Assembly (NCBI GenBank): GCA_016793875.1 | Contig: JAEULG010000014.1 | Location: forward strand, 1-39,760 | Length of the DNA stretch: 39,760 bases | Direction: 5' to 3' | Source of the DNA: Rhodospirillales bacterium | GTDB taxonomy: Bacteria; Pseudomonadota; Alphaproteobacteria; Rhodospirillales; Defluviicoccaceae | In this document: in pieces, positions 25,104 through 33,280 of the stretch | Layout: each line of letters starts with the position of its first letter | Position numbering within the stretch: position 1 is the stretch's first letter | Notes under the pieces: generated by a model | Database searches by the model: none | What the model was told of the DNA's origin: nothing | The model's input: the letters and a program-made list of their open reading frames with translations, nothing else | Made by a program: the position numbers and the translations under genes

Positions 25104-26084
25104 TCAGGGGACGATCCGGCCGAGGAGGATGGCGACGAACACCAGCAATCCGGTGCGCGCGTTCGACTTGAACAGGGCAAGGCAGCGCTTCGGATTGTCG
25201 ATGTCGAGCCTTGCGATCTGCCAGACGAAGTGGGCAGCGACGATGGCGAGTGCCGGCCAGAAGGCGGCTCCCAGTCCGGCGAGCCCACCGGCGAGCGCCA
25301 GCAGTGCGGTCGCTGCCGCGTAGAAGCCGATGAGCCACGGCCGGGTGGTCGCCCCCAGCCGCAGCGCCGTCGAGCGGACACCGACGATGGCGTCGTCCTC
25401 CTTGTCCTGATGGGCGTAGATGGTGTCGTAGCCCAGCGTCCAGGCAACCCCGGCGGCGTAGAGGCAGAGGGGTGCCCAGCCGAGGTCGCCGCGGACCGCC
25501 GTCCATCCCACCAGCGCTCCCCAGTTGAAGGTGAGCCCGAGCACCGCCTGCGGCCAGTCGGTGATCCGCTTGGCGAACGGGTAGACGGCGACGAGCAGCA
25601 GCGAGGCGGCGCCCACGACGATGGTCAGCAGATTGAACTGCAGCAGCACCAGCAGCCCGGCGAGCGACAGCGCCACCATGAACAGCGCCGCTTGGCGCAC
25701 GCCAATGGCGCCGCTGGCGATCGGACGGGTGGCGGTGCGTGCCACCTTGGCATCGAAATCGCGATCGGCGATGTCGTTCAGGGTGCAGCCGGCGCCGCGC
25801 ATCACCGTCGCCCCCAGGGCGAAGAGAGCAAGGAACCAGGGGTCGGGCCAGCCGGTGCTGGCGAGTGCGGTGCTCCACCAGCAGGGGAACATCAGCAGCC
25901 AGATGCCGATCGGCCGGTCAAGGCGTGCCAGTCGCAGGTAGGGCTGGACCGATGCCGGGACGAAGCGGTCGATCCAGTCGCCGCGGCGGATGTCGCTGGG
26001 GTCTGCGACCGCCGACGATAGCGGGCCTGACCTGCCGTTACCGTGTCGCACGCACCCTCCGCCACCGTCTGCGGGCCGAGTCAC
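25104..26084 (-). CDS. ubiA: 4-hydroxybenzoate polyprenyltransferase UbiA
   Basis: UbiA prenylates 4-hydroxybenzoate in ubiquinone synthesis at the inner membrane. The first aspartate motif is NDIADRDFD (Asn103, Asp104, Asp107, Asp111), and the second is YDTIYAHQDKEDD (Asp220 to Asp231); ARTATRPIASG follows the first as expected. Eight to nine membrane segments are visible. The protein is 326 residues with a GTG start at 26084 and GAGGG about 9 bases upstream. The first 35 or so residues (Gly-rich, GGGG) are not conserved-looking, so a GTG further in is possible. It shares an operon with the methyltransferase. Confidence 0.94.
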   Translation of the reverse strand: MTRPADGGGGCVRHGNGRSGPLSSAVADPSDIRRGDWIDRFVPASVQPYLRLARLDRPIGIWLLMFPCWWSTALASTGWPDPWFLALFALGATVMRGAGCTLNDIADRDFDAKVARTATRPIASGAIGVRQAALFMVALSLAGLLVLLQFNLLTIVVGAASLLLVAVYPFAKRITDWPQAVLGLTFNWGALVGWTAVRGDLGWAPLCLYAAGVAWTLGYDTIYAHQDKEDDAIVGVRSTALRLGATTRPWLIGFYAAATALLALAGGLAGLGAAFWPALAIVAAHFVWQIARLDIDNPKRCLALFKSNARTGLLVFVAILLGRIVP

Positions 26085-26171
26085 CTCAAATTTCCCTCAA
26101 AATCAGGCCCCGGTGCGGGCGAGAAGCTGTTGCAGCCGAGAAACACCCGCCGATGTCGTAAAGCTTCTTCA

Positions 26172-26537
26172 TCACCCGATGGCGGCCGCCAAGCGTGCAC
26201 CTGCAAAATTCGGCAACACCATGAAAGAAGCCCAGAATTCGTCATCATCAAGGAATGGAGGGGGTAGATTGCCGATTTCTGCAAAAATTTTGTGCGCCAG
26301 CGTCGTATTGACTTTGCGGTAATCGGTGTCCAGATGGCCGGGCGTGGGACGTAGTGCTGCGACACCTTGTTCCCGCTGAAAGCCTTCGTATGAACGGTAG
26401 GAGGTAGTGATTTGGTAAACCTTATCTACAGTATCGAGCGCGACATTGTCGATCCGGTATTTTTCGCGGTCGTGCCCGATTCCTTCATGAACAGGCCGTC
26501 CTTCGGACGCCCGGCGTCTGCCCCGGTGGCGGATCAT
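26172..26537 (-). CDS. Unrecognised protein in a lower-GC patch, possibly truncated
   Basis: A 121-residue frame with no family match I can name. From about residue 25 on it has natural protein composition and unbiased codons: KYRIDNVALDTVDKVYQITTSY, then GHLDTDYRKVNTTLAHKIFAEIG and FLDDDEFWASFMVLPNFAG. Its first 20 residues are Arg-rich and look non-coding, and no clear ribosome site precedes the ATG at 26537, so this may be the C-terminal remnant of a longer gene whose 5' end was lost. Base composition around 26090-26480 is visibly richer in A+T than its neighbours, a possible sign of acquisition. It is followed by ubiA on the same strand after 87 bases. Confidence 0.5.
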   Translation of the reverse strand: MIRHRGRRRASEGRPVHEGIGHDREKYRIDNVALDTVDKVYQITTSYRSYEGFQREQGVAALRPTPGHLDTDYRKVNTTLAHKIFAEIGNLPPPFLDDDEFWASFMVLPNFAGARLAAAIG

Positions 26538-26780
26538 CTCGACTCGGACGACTGGGTCGAGCAGGTTGATGCTCCCGTCGTCGCCCCGCGCGACCGCTGG
26601 AGCTTCTGAGGCTCGCGACGCACCGGCCGCAAAGAAAGGCCGCTACACAACCATACTGACCGGTCCCGTTCGGTCGCCCCCCGCAAAGACCGCACCATGC
26701 GCCGCGAATTGCGGGGGCGATGCTGAAGGCGCCGGATCTGTACATCAAGGGCATCAAACGCCAACGTCGGGGAGGCCGAC

Positions 26781-26969
26781 ATGATTCAGTCGCATTCATC
26801 GGGCATTGCCTGCCGTGCCGCGGTCAGACTGCTGGAATCCCATGGTCCGGCATCGGCAAATGAGGCCGCAGAACGCGCCGACGAGCGCTTCGCCAACATC
26901 GATCTCGGCGGCTTCGGCTTCTGGAAAAGTGTCGAGAAGCTGATCCGTGAGCAGCGCGTAACGCTGTAG
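26781..26969 (+). CDS. Small hypothetical protein, 62 residues
   Basis: No family recognised. The ATG at 26781 has a textbook ribosome site (GGGGAGG ending at 26775). The sequence IACRAAVRLLESHGPASANEAAERADERFANIDLGGFGFWKSVEKLIREQ predicts three short helices, with no membrane segment or cysteines beyond one. A strong intrinsic terminator lies 54 bases after the stop, so this looks like a complete short transcription unit. The segment between it and the end of the 26537 gene (26538-26780) shows only Arg/Ser/Pro-rich shadow frames. Confidence 0.7.
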   Translation: MIQSHSSGIACRAAVRLLESHGPASANEAAERADERFANIDLGGFGFWKSVEKLIREQRVTL

Positions 26970-27023
26970 ATTTGCTTCGCGTTGCCCGGCCGCGCTGCGG
27001 TGGCGCGGGGAGCCTACGATACC

Positions 27024-27054
27024 GGCCCTGTCCGCACGCGGACAGGGCCTTTCC
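27024..27054 (+). terminator. Intrinsic terminator after the 62-residue gene
   Basis: A perfect 11-bp stem (27024-27034 with 27039-27049), loop CACG, followed by TTT. It lies between the small plus-strand gene and the end of the convergent HpnN gene. The T-run is short and only on the plus side; the hairpin could still slow transcription arriving from hpnN. Confidence 0.8.
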
Positions 27055-27074
27055 GTGTATGGATCCCCCGCCTC

Positions 27075-29711
27075 TTACGATGGCTTTGCCGCCGGCGGCA
27101 AGAAGACGGCGCGCAGCGACGGCAGGATGACAAGGGTGCAAACGGTGCTGAAGATCAGCGCCACCGTCAGCAGCAGCCCCATGCTGGCCATGCCGGGATG
27201 CTTGGAGACCGCCAGCGAGCCGAACGAGCCGATGGTGGTCAGTGCGCTGAACAGCACCGCCCGCGGCGTCGAGGTAATCAGCAGCGAGCGGTTTCCCTGC
27301 TGCCGGCTGCGCACCATCATGTTGATGCCGCTGGAGACGCCGAGGCCGAACAGCAGCGGCAGGACGATGACGTTGGCGAAGTTGAACGGAACGTTGATCA
27401 ACACCGTCACCGCCACCGTCAGCAGGCCAGCGAGGATCAGCGGCGCCATGACCATCAGCGAGTCACGGACGCTGCGCAGGACGACCAGCAACAGCACGCT
27501 GATCATCACGAAGGTGAAGGTCCCGGCCTGGAAGAAGGAGTGGATGACCGCCTTGCCGGCCTCGGAGACGGCAACGGCCTCGCCGCTGGCCTGCGGCACC
27601 ACTTCCTGCACCGCTGCGGCGAAACGGCGTCGTGCCACCTCGTCGCGCAGGTCGGCGGTGGGAAACACCTCGACCAGAACGCGACCGTCGGCCGTCTGCC
27701 GGCGGGCGAGCAGGGCGGGCGGCACGTCGGCGAGGGTGACCGGTCCGGCATTCAGGCTGTCGGTCAGCTCGGCCAGCATGCTGGGGAAGCCGGCAAGCAG
27801 CGCCCGCTGCAGTGTCTCCAGGTTCTGGTTGGTGGGCTTGAAGTCGGCGAGCGCCGCCGCCAGCTCCGCCGCCGCCGGGGCCCGCGGTGCCGCCGCCTCG
27901 GCAGCACCGCGCAACTCGGCGAGCGCGTTCCGCAACGCCGCCGGATCGGGCGCCGGCTTGTGCTCGGCGGGAGCGATGACCGGGGCCATCATCAGCGCGA
28001 GATCGCCGATCTGGGCAAGCCTCGCGTCCTGATCGGCCGGTACCAGATCGGCCGCGGTCTCGACACGCGCCACCTCCGGCAACTTGCGCAGCTTCCCGGC
28101 GATGGCTTCCGCCTCGGCGCTGTCCTTGGCGAGGACCGCGGCGCGGAAGGGATCGAAGCGGCGGTCCTTCAGCAGGTCGAGCAGGGTCTGAACCGATTCG
28201 GTGCTCTGATCGCGCAGGTTCAGCGGCGAGTCGTCGAAGCGGACGAAGGGCAGGGTGCCGGCGGCGGCGAGCCCGAGGGCGAGTGCTGCCCACAGGATGG
28301 GGCGCGCCCGCGGCAGCAGGAAGCGTTCCGCCGCCTGGCTCGCCGCCCGCTGCGTGCCGGCCGGTGACGGGCGGGGAGTACGCACCGCGAGCCAGGCGGG
28401 CGCCAGCGTCAGCGAGGTGACCAGTGCCACCAGCATCCCGAACGACGAGATGATGCCGAGCTCGACGAGGCCTTTGTAGGCAGTCGGGGTGAAGGCGAGA
28501 AAGCCGATGGAGGCGCAGAGCGAGGTCAGTGTCAGGCCGGGAGAGACACCGGCCGTCGCCTCGTCGATGGCCAGGCCGGGGCCGATGCCGCCGTCGATGT
28601 ACTCCTTGACGCGCATGCAAAGGTGGATGCCGAAATCGACGCCGAAGCCGATGAACAGCACCGCGAACGCGACTGAGATCAGGTTGAGCTCGCCAACCGC
28701 GGCGACGGCGAAGCAGGCGGTCGAGGCCAGGCCGACGAACAGGGAGAAGATCGCCGCTTCGACCAGCCGGATAGAGCGCAGGCCGACGATGAGCAGCACG
28801 GCGACGATGGCAAGGGTCAGCAGGTTGGCGTAGCCGATGCTTTCCTCGACGCTCCGCAGCTCGTCTTCGAGCATCACCGGCTCGCCGGTGAGACGGACGT
28901 GCACGCCCTGGTCGGGGGTCATGTGCATCTCGGCCGCGAGCTGGCGGATGAGGCTGATGGCGCGGTCCGCTGGCTGCAGCGAGGCGTAGTCGAAAACCGG
29001 CTCCAGCAGCAGCAGCTGGCGGCGGCCGGAAAACTGGCTGCCGTCGCTGGCCAGGGCGCCGCGCCAGGAGAACGGCGCGACCGGCCCTTCCGCCTTCTCG
29101 ACCGCCTTGATCGTCCCGGTGATGCCGGCGAGCGCTGCGGCAAACTCCGGCGGCAAGCCGCCGCTACCAATCTCGTCGATATGGCGCAGCGCCAGCGTCA
29201 GAACGCTGGCGAGGCCGCGCAGGCTGGGGTCCTGCGCCAGCGCCGCCAACAGCGGCTGGGCGCCGGCCAGCATGGTGCTGAGCGTTTCCACCTCGTCCGG
29301 CTGAAGGAACAACAAGCCGTGCTGGCGGAAGAAGGGATCGCCCTGCGGATAGAAGACATCGCGGATCACGTCGGGGCGGGCGGCCAGCCGCTCGGTCAGC
29401 TGCTGGGCGGCGGCGCTCGCTTGTTCCGGCGTATCGCCGTCGACGACGACGACGACCGTCCGGTAGTCCTGGGGAAAGGCCTTGTCCAGCTCCTCGAACT
29501 GCTGCTGGAAGGGCAGATCGTCGGCCAGCATGTCGTTGGTGGACGTGTTGATGGCGACGTTGCGCACCGCGTAGGTGCCGGCGAGGACAGCCGATACCGC
29601 CGCCAGGATCAGCACGACGATGGCGTGGCGACGAATAAAGCGTGACCACGCGGCGACCGCCTGGATCGCCCGCGTCGCCGCACGATCGGTCGCCGGCGTG
29701 CGCGGCGTCAT
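27075..29711 (-). CDS. hpnN: HpnN-like RND/MMPL transporter (hopanoid transport)
   Basis: An 878-residue RND-superfamily protein with the two-fold layout of MMPL/HpnN: one N-terminal membrane segment (about 26-45), a periplasmic loop opening with INTSTNDMLADDLPFQQQFEELDKAFP, a block of five segments around 285-450, a sixth near 480, a second periplasmic loop (about 500-720) and a last block of five segments to the end. The TSxLxxDLPxxQ..DxxFP start and the DVFYPQGDPFFRQHGLLFL stretch are what I associate with HpnN, which moves hopanoids to the outer membrane. No other hopanoid gene is in the window, so the symbol is by resemblance. The ATG at 29711 is preferred over 29768. Confidence 0.85.
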   Translation of the reverse strand: MTPRTPATDRAATRAIQAVAAWSRFIRRHAIVVLILAAVSAVLAGTYAVRNVAINTSTNDMLADDLPFQQQFEELDKAFPQDYRTVVVVVDGDTPEQASAAAQQLTERLAARPDVIRDVFYPQGDPFFRQHGLLFLQPDEVETLSTMLAGAQPLLAALAQDPSLRGLASVLTLALRHIDEIGSGGLPPEFAAALAGITGTIKAVEKAEGPVAPFSWRGALASDGSQFSGRRQLLLLEPVFDYASLQPADRAISLIRQLAAEMHMTPDQGVHVRLTGEPVMLEDELRSVEESIGYANLLTLAIVAVLLIVGLRSIRLVEAAIFSLFVGLASTACFAVAAVGELNLISVAFAVLFIGFGVDFGIHLCMRVKEYIDGGIGPGLAIDEATAGVSPGLTLTSLCASIGFLAFTPTAYKGLVELGIISSFGMLVALVTSLTLAPAWLAVRTPRPSPAGTQRAASQAAERFLLPRARPILWAALALGLAAAGTLPFVRFDDSPLNLRDQSTESVQTLLDLLKDRRFDPFRAAVLAKDSAEAEAIAGKLRKLPEVARVETAADLVPADQDARLAQIGDLALMMAPVIAPAEHKPAPDPAALRNALAELRGAAEAAAPRAPAAAELAAALADFKPTNQNLETLQRALLAGFPSMLAELTDSLNAGPVTLADVPPALLARRQTADGRVLVEVFPTADLRDEVARRRFAAAVQEVVPQASGEAVAVSEAGKAVIHSFFQAGTFTFVMISVLLLVVLRSVRDSLMVMAPLILAGLLTVAVTVLINVPFNFANVIVLPLLFGLGVSSGINMMVRSRQQGNRSLLITSTPRAVLFSALTTIGSFGSLAVSKHPGMASMGLLLTVALIFSTVCTLVILPSLRAVFLPPAAKPS

Positions 29712-29876
29712 CGGCAACTGCCCACGATAGCGCTTCCCGCGGTGCGGATCCGCTTTTGCTGGGGGCACGGTTGCAGGGAAAGCCTTGGCGTCCAGCCGGG
29801 GCCTATGCTAGGCGAATTAGTCGTTCGTGACATGCAGCAGGGCGCCGATGGCGATGCGATGGAGAGGACCGGTGGC

Positions 29877-30455
29877 ATGACGGAAGTGATGCGAGTGTTG
29901 CGTCGGGAGCATGCAAATATGGCGGCCCTCGTCAAGGCTCTCGAATGGCAGCTGGGAGAATTCGCGGCCGGCCGCTCACCCGACTACGACGTGGTCCGCA
30001 GCGCCCTCGACTACTTTCTCAGTTTTCCTGATCTGTACCACCATCCCAAGGAAGACCTGATTTTTCTCAAACTGAAGGGGCGGGCACCGGAGGTGGCGGA
30101 GCGGGTGGGTGACCTGCGCCGAGAACATGAGGCGATAGCGGCACGGACGCGCGAATTCGCCGCTGGCCTGCGGGCGGTTCTTGACGAGGCGCAGGTGCCG
30201 CGGGACGCTTTCCTGCGTTGGGGGAAAGCATTCATCGACCTCCAGAAAGGCCACATGCAGATGGAGGAGACGGAATTCTTTCCGGCGGCGCTGCGTCATC
30301 TGACCGACAGCGACTGGCGCGAGCTGGAGGCGGCGATGACCTCGCCCGAGGATCCGCTATTCGGCGAGAAAGTCGGCGAGCGTTTCGAAGCGCTGCATCG
30401 TGCCGTCCTGCAGTGGCAGGAAGACCACCGCCGGTCGACCGAAAGCTTCTACTGA
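29877..30455 (+). CDS. Hemerythrin HHE cation-binding domain protein
   Basis: A 192-residue cytoplasmic protein with a hemerythrin-like four-helix bundle binding a non-haem di-iron centre. Candidate ligands are His12 (REHANM), His55/His56 with Glu59 (YHHPKED), His84 (RREHEAIA), and His126 with Glu130 (KGHMQMEE), which is the full HHE pattern. Relatives act in oxygen, nitric oxide or iron-sulfur repair sensing; the sequence does not say which. The ATG at 29877 has GGAGAGG about 10 bases upstream; in-frame ATGs at 29859 and earlier are less likely. It is divergent from hpnN and convergent with the dehydratase gene, closed by a hairpin. Confidence 0.92.
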   Translation: MTEVMRVLRREHANMAALVKALEWQLGEFAAGRSPDYDVVRSALDYFLSFPDLYHHPKEDLIFLKLKGRAPEVAERVGDLRREHEAIAARTREFAAGLRAVLDEAQVPRDAFLRWGKAFIDLQKGHMQMEETEFFPAALRHLTDSDWRELEAAMTSPEDPLFGEKVGERFEALHRAVLQWQEDHRRSTESFY

Positions 30456-30459
30456 ACGC

Positions 30460-30520
30460 CAGCGCCCCGCCTCTGTGCCGAGAGGCGGGGCGGCGCTGAC
30501 TTAAATTTCCTTTCTTTCTT
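30460..30520. terminator. Hairpin terminator between convergent genes
   Basis: A perfect 10-bp stem (30465-30474 with 30481-30490), loop GTGCCG, extended by partly matching outer arms, then a pyrimidine-rich TTAAATTTCCTTTCTTTCTT. It serves the hemerythrin gene and may also stop transcription from the dehydratase gene. Confidence 0.7.
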
Positions 30521-30522
30521 CC

Positions 30523-32562
30523 TCAGGCGTCGAGAACGCGGACGACCGGGCCTCTCCCGCCGCGCCGATTGTGCCGCTGCGGGCGGTGGCTCGCCGCCGC
30601 GTGACTTTCGCCGTTGACACGCGCGAGCGGGACGACAGGGGCAAGGGCGCTCACCGGTGCGGAAGGCGTATAGCCGGGGACGTAGCGCGCCAGCAGGCGG
30701 ATGACCGCCGCCTTGTCTGCCGCGGCGCAGGCCAACTCCAGATCCTCCAAGGCATCCTCGATAGTGGCTGTGGCCAGCGGCGTGGAATGGGCCATGAGGA
30801 CGCCGGCAATGCCGCTCTCGACGCGCTCCTCACGATCGTCGAACAACTCCTCGTAAAGCTTCTCGCCGGGGCGCAGACCGACAAAGCGGATCGGCACGTC
30901 GGACAGGCCGGACAGCCGGATCATCTGCCGGGCAACATCGAGGATGCGCACCGGTGTCCCCATATCGAGGACGTAGATCTCGCCGCGGTGCGCGCCACGC
31001 CTCAGGCCGCCGGCGAGAGCCTGCAGGACGAGGCCGGAGGCCTCGCGGATCGTCATGAAGTAACGGGTGATCTCGCGGTGGGTGACGGTGATCGGCCCGC
31101 CTTCTCGAAGCTGCTGCTGAAACAGCGGGATGACCGATCCGCTCGAGCCCATCACGTTGCCGAACCGCACTGTCTTGAAGTAAGTACTGCCCCCGCTATC
31201 ACGGCCAGCAAGGTCCAGGGCTTGGCAGTAGCATTCAGCCAGTCGCTTCGTCGCTCCCATGACGTTGGTGGGAGACACTGCCTTGTCGGTTGACACCTGC
31301 ACGAAAGCAATGGCCCCGACGCGCCGTGCTGCCTGGGCCACATTGCGGGTGCCGAAGACGTTCGTCAGAACACCCTCAATCGGGTTGTGCTCGACCAGCG
31401 GGACATGCTTGAGCGCGGCGGTGTGGAACACCAAGTCCGGCCGGGCGTCATGAAACGTCCGTTCAAGCGCTGCGCCATCGCGAATATCGAGGAGGATGGC
31501 GTGGCGATCGAGCTGCGGGAAGGTCTTCGCCATCTCCATGTCGATGGCGTAAAGGTTGTATTCGCACTGGTCGAGCAGGACCAGTTGCGCGGGGTTGCAG
31601 CTGGCGATCTGGCGACAAAGTTCCGAGCCGATCGAGCCGCCGGCACCGGTCACCAGGACGCGGCGGTGCTCGATCAGGCCCTCGATAGCCTGGCGCTCAA
31701 GCTTGACCTGCGGACGCGTCAGCAGATCCTCGACCGCGATAGGCCGCAAATCGAGACCGCCGTCACCGCCGGCTTCGCGGAATTCGGTTGGCTTCGGCAG
31801 CCGGCAGAGGATGATCTTCGCCCGTTCGGCGACCGTCTGCAGCTCGCGCAGCGGCTGACCCTGCATCTGCGAGGTAAGGACGATTCGCTGCGGCCGCTGT
31901 CCCTTGCGCTCCAGGGACTGCAGAATCTGCGGAAGGCAGGCGATGCTGCCAAGGATGGGGACGTTCATGACGCCGCGGCCGACGTCACCGTCGGCAAGAT
32001 CGACGATGCCGATGACCTGGTAAGACGTCTCCGCTGCCTGCTGGTGGCGGCAGGCCCGGATGGTCAGTTCGGCACTTTGCGGACTGCCGACGAGCAGCAG
32101 CGGCATGGGATCGGCCTTCCGGGCAAAGCGGCTTCCGGCCAACCCGCCGGCCATATTGTCGCGAATCACCCGGCGGACGCAGCGCGAGCCAGCCAGCAGT
32201 GCCACGAGGCAGAGAAACTGAATAAACAGGGCCGAGGGCGGCACTTCCAGCCCGACGCCGAGGTGCATGAGGACGGCGAAGGCCAGCACCGAGCAGGCAA
32301 CGCTACCGACGATTGCCTGTAGATCGGCAACCGAAGTGAACCGCCAGAGCGACCGGTGAAGGCCAAAGTGAATATAAAAAGCCACGGCAATGACCGTGAA
32401 CACCGGCACGCCAACAGTGACGAGCTGCTCGAAGTCTCGCAGCCCCTCAAAACCGGCAAGTAGTATCAAGGCCAACGGCAGCGATAGTACAATAAACACA
32501 CCGTCGTGAGCGAACTGCAGAAGACGCTTCGCCCCAGCCGGGGTGAACGCAAGTGGATACAT
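30523..32562 (-). CDS. Membrane nucleoside-diphosphate-sugar 4,6-dehydratase (CapD/PglF/WbpM type)
   Basis: A 679-residue membrane enzyme expected to convert UDP-GlcNAc to UDP-4-keto-6-deoxy sugar for polysaccharide synthesis. Four membrane segments (about 17-37, 46-65, 82-103, 110-128) are followed by a CoA-binding-like Rossmann domain (about 145-280) and the SDR domain. The NAD-binding motif TGAGGSIGSE lies near 307. The active site reads QVSTDKAVSPTNVMGATKR near 420-436, with Met in place of the SDR Tyr before xxxK, normal for this family. Downstream, TVRFGNVMGSSGSVIPLF and RPGEKLYEEL are diagnostic. The tail (about 630-679) is basic and disordered. It is divergent from the BY-kinase gene and separated by a long control region. 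Confidence 0.93.
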   Translation of the reverse strand: MYPLAFTPAGAKRLLQFAHDGVFIVLSLPLALILLAGFEGLRDFEQLVTVGVPVFTVIAVAFYIHFGLHRSLWRFTSVADLQAIVGSVACSVLAFAVLMHLGVGLEVPPSALFIQFLCLVALLAGSRCVRRVIRDNMAGGLAGSRFARKADPMPLLLVGSPQSAELTIRACRHQQAAETSYQVIGIVDLADGDVGRGVMNVPILGSIACLPQILQSLERKGQRPQRIVLTSQMQGQPLRELQTVAERAKIILCRLPKPTEFREAGGDGGLDLRPIAVEDLLTRPQVKLERQAIEGLIEHRRVLVTGAGGSIGSELCRQIASCNPAQLVLLDQCEYNLYAIDMEMAKTFPQLDRHAILLDIRDGAALERTFHDARPDLVFHTAALKHVPLVEHNPIEGVLTNVFGTRNVAQAARRVGAIAFVQVSTDKAVSPTNVMGATKRLAECYCQALDLAGRDSGGSTYFKTVRFGNVMGSSGSVIPLFQQQLREGGPITVTHREITRYFMTIREASGLVLQALAGGLRRGAHRGEIYVLDMGTPVRILDVARQMIRLSGLSDVPIRFVGLRPGEKLYEELFDDREERVESGIAGVLMAHSTPLATATIEDALEDLELACAAADKAAVIRLLARYVPGYTPSAPVSALAPVVPLARVNGESHAAASHRPQRHNRRGGRGPVVRVLDA

Positions 32563-32674
32563 GTCCCAACCCCAGTCCCGTTCGCTTTGTTATTCGCGAG
32601 ACGTCCTACCTTTGCCTTGGCCGGCAGGTCGGTTTTTGGCCGTATGCGGGTGCGTACCGACAACATGCATACGC

Positions 32675-32703
32675 TAAATACACGCGGGTGGTTGCCAAAT
32701 CAA
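32675..32703 (-). promoter_or_regulatory. Candidate promoter of the dehydratase gene
   Basis: On the minus strand TTGATT (32703-32698), a 17-base spacer and TATTTA (32680-32675) lie about 110 bases upstream of the ATG at 32562. The match is moderate. A better TATAAT exists on this strand at 32858-32853, but with a weak -35 and a leader near 290 bases. Confidence 0.3.
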
Positions 32704-32832
32704 TCACGGTTACAACATTCGCGGCTACTTTGTGCCCTCCGTGTGACCCAACATACCCGCTCTGACCATCGGCGGTGGCGGCGAACCAGACCACGAACGT
32801 GGGCCTCGATCGCGCTCGATGGTATCCCTATT

Positions 32833-32860
32833 TTGTTAATCTACAAAATACGATTATAAG
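32833..32860 (+). promoter_or_regulatory. Candidate promoter of the BY-kinase/exopolysaccharide operon
   Basis: TTGTTA (32833-32838), a 16-base spacer and TATAAG (32855-32860). The same AT block reads TATAAT on the opposite strand (32858-32853), so two divergent promoters may overlap. It would leave a leader of about 410 bases before the ATG at 33281, which is unusually long. Confidence 0.4.
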
Positions 32861-33054
32861 TGAGCGATCACATGAGCGAAGCGATGTTCCGGCACCGTCG
32901 GCTCCCGTCAGCTCAAATGATGTCGCACGTCCGGCGGATCACGCAAGCGGCGCCTTCCTCGCAGAAATGGCGGGCCAGCCGAGAGGAGTATGGACTTTAC
33001 CGGCCGGGCGTGCATACGGTATCGATCCGCGGTTTTTGGCGGCAACAAGCTAGG

Positions 33055-33070
33055 CCTGAGCACGCTCAGG
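33055..33070. promoter_or_regulatory. 16-base palindrome in the BY-kinase leader
   Basis: CCTGAGC and GCTCAGG (7-base arms) flank AC. The site is about 210 bases before the ATG and 195 bases after the candidate start of transcription, so it could be an operator or a short RNA hairpin. Confidence 0.4.
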
Positions 33071-33280
33071 TACGGGCTCGGTGGATCGGGTTACGAGGGC
33101 GGCGTATCGCCGCATCGGGACAGAGCGCGGGAACGCGGGAAACAGAGGCGCACACGCACGGCATCGATGCCGGGTCCGGATAGGGGCCGGCTGCCGTGGA
33201 GGGTGCGCCTTCGGGTTCTCCGGTCCTGGAATGCGGCCGGGGTACTGCCACGGCAGCGAATCGAGGATGGGGTGTCAGCC

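Larger units (their letters stand above)
32563..33280. other. Long divergent control region of the exopolysaccharide locus, no gene seen
   Basis: These 718 bases separate two divergent genes. The left 300 bases are clearly lower in GC than the window average. Frames crossing it lack ribosome sites and natural composition. It contains a ten-base motif GGTTTTTGGC at 32631-32640 and again at 33031-33040, and GCATACG at 32667-32673 and 33012-33018, with its reverse complement at 32641-32647. A 16-base palindrome lies at 33055-33070. It looks like a regulatory region or a region with an untranslated leader. Confidence 0.55.

Noticed and set aside
26412..26609. Plus-strand frame of 65 residues with fairly natural composition
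   Set aside because: It overlaps the more convincing minus-strand frame and has no ribosome site; it is probably its antisense shadow.
26534..26782. Minus-strand frame ending on the ATG of the 26537 gene, as if coupled
   Set aside because: Its sequence is Arg/Ser-rich and has no ribosome site; the ATGA overlap is likely chance.
32860..33183. Frame of 107 residues in the exopolysaccharide leader
   Set aside because: It begins at GTG with no ribosome site, directly at the candidate -10, and its composition is basic and shadow-like.
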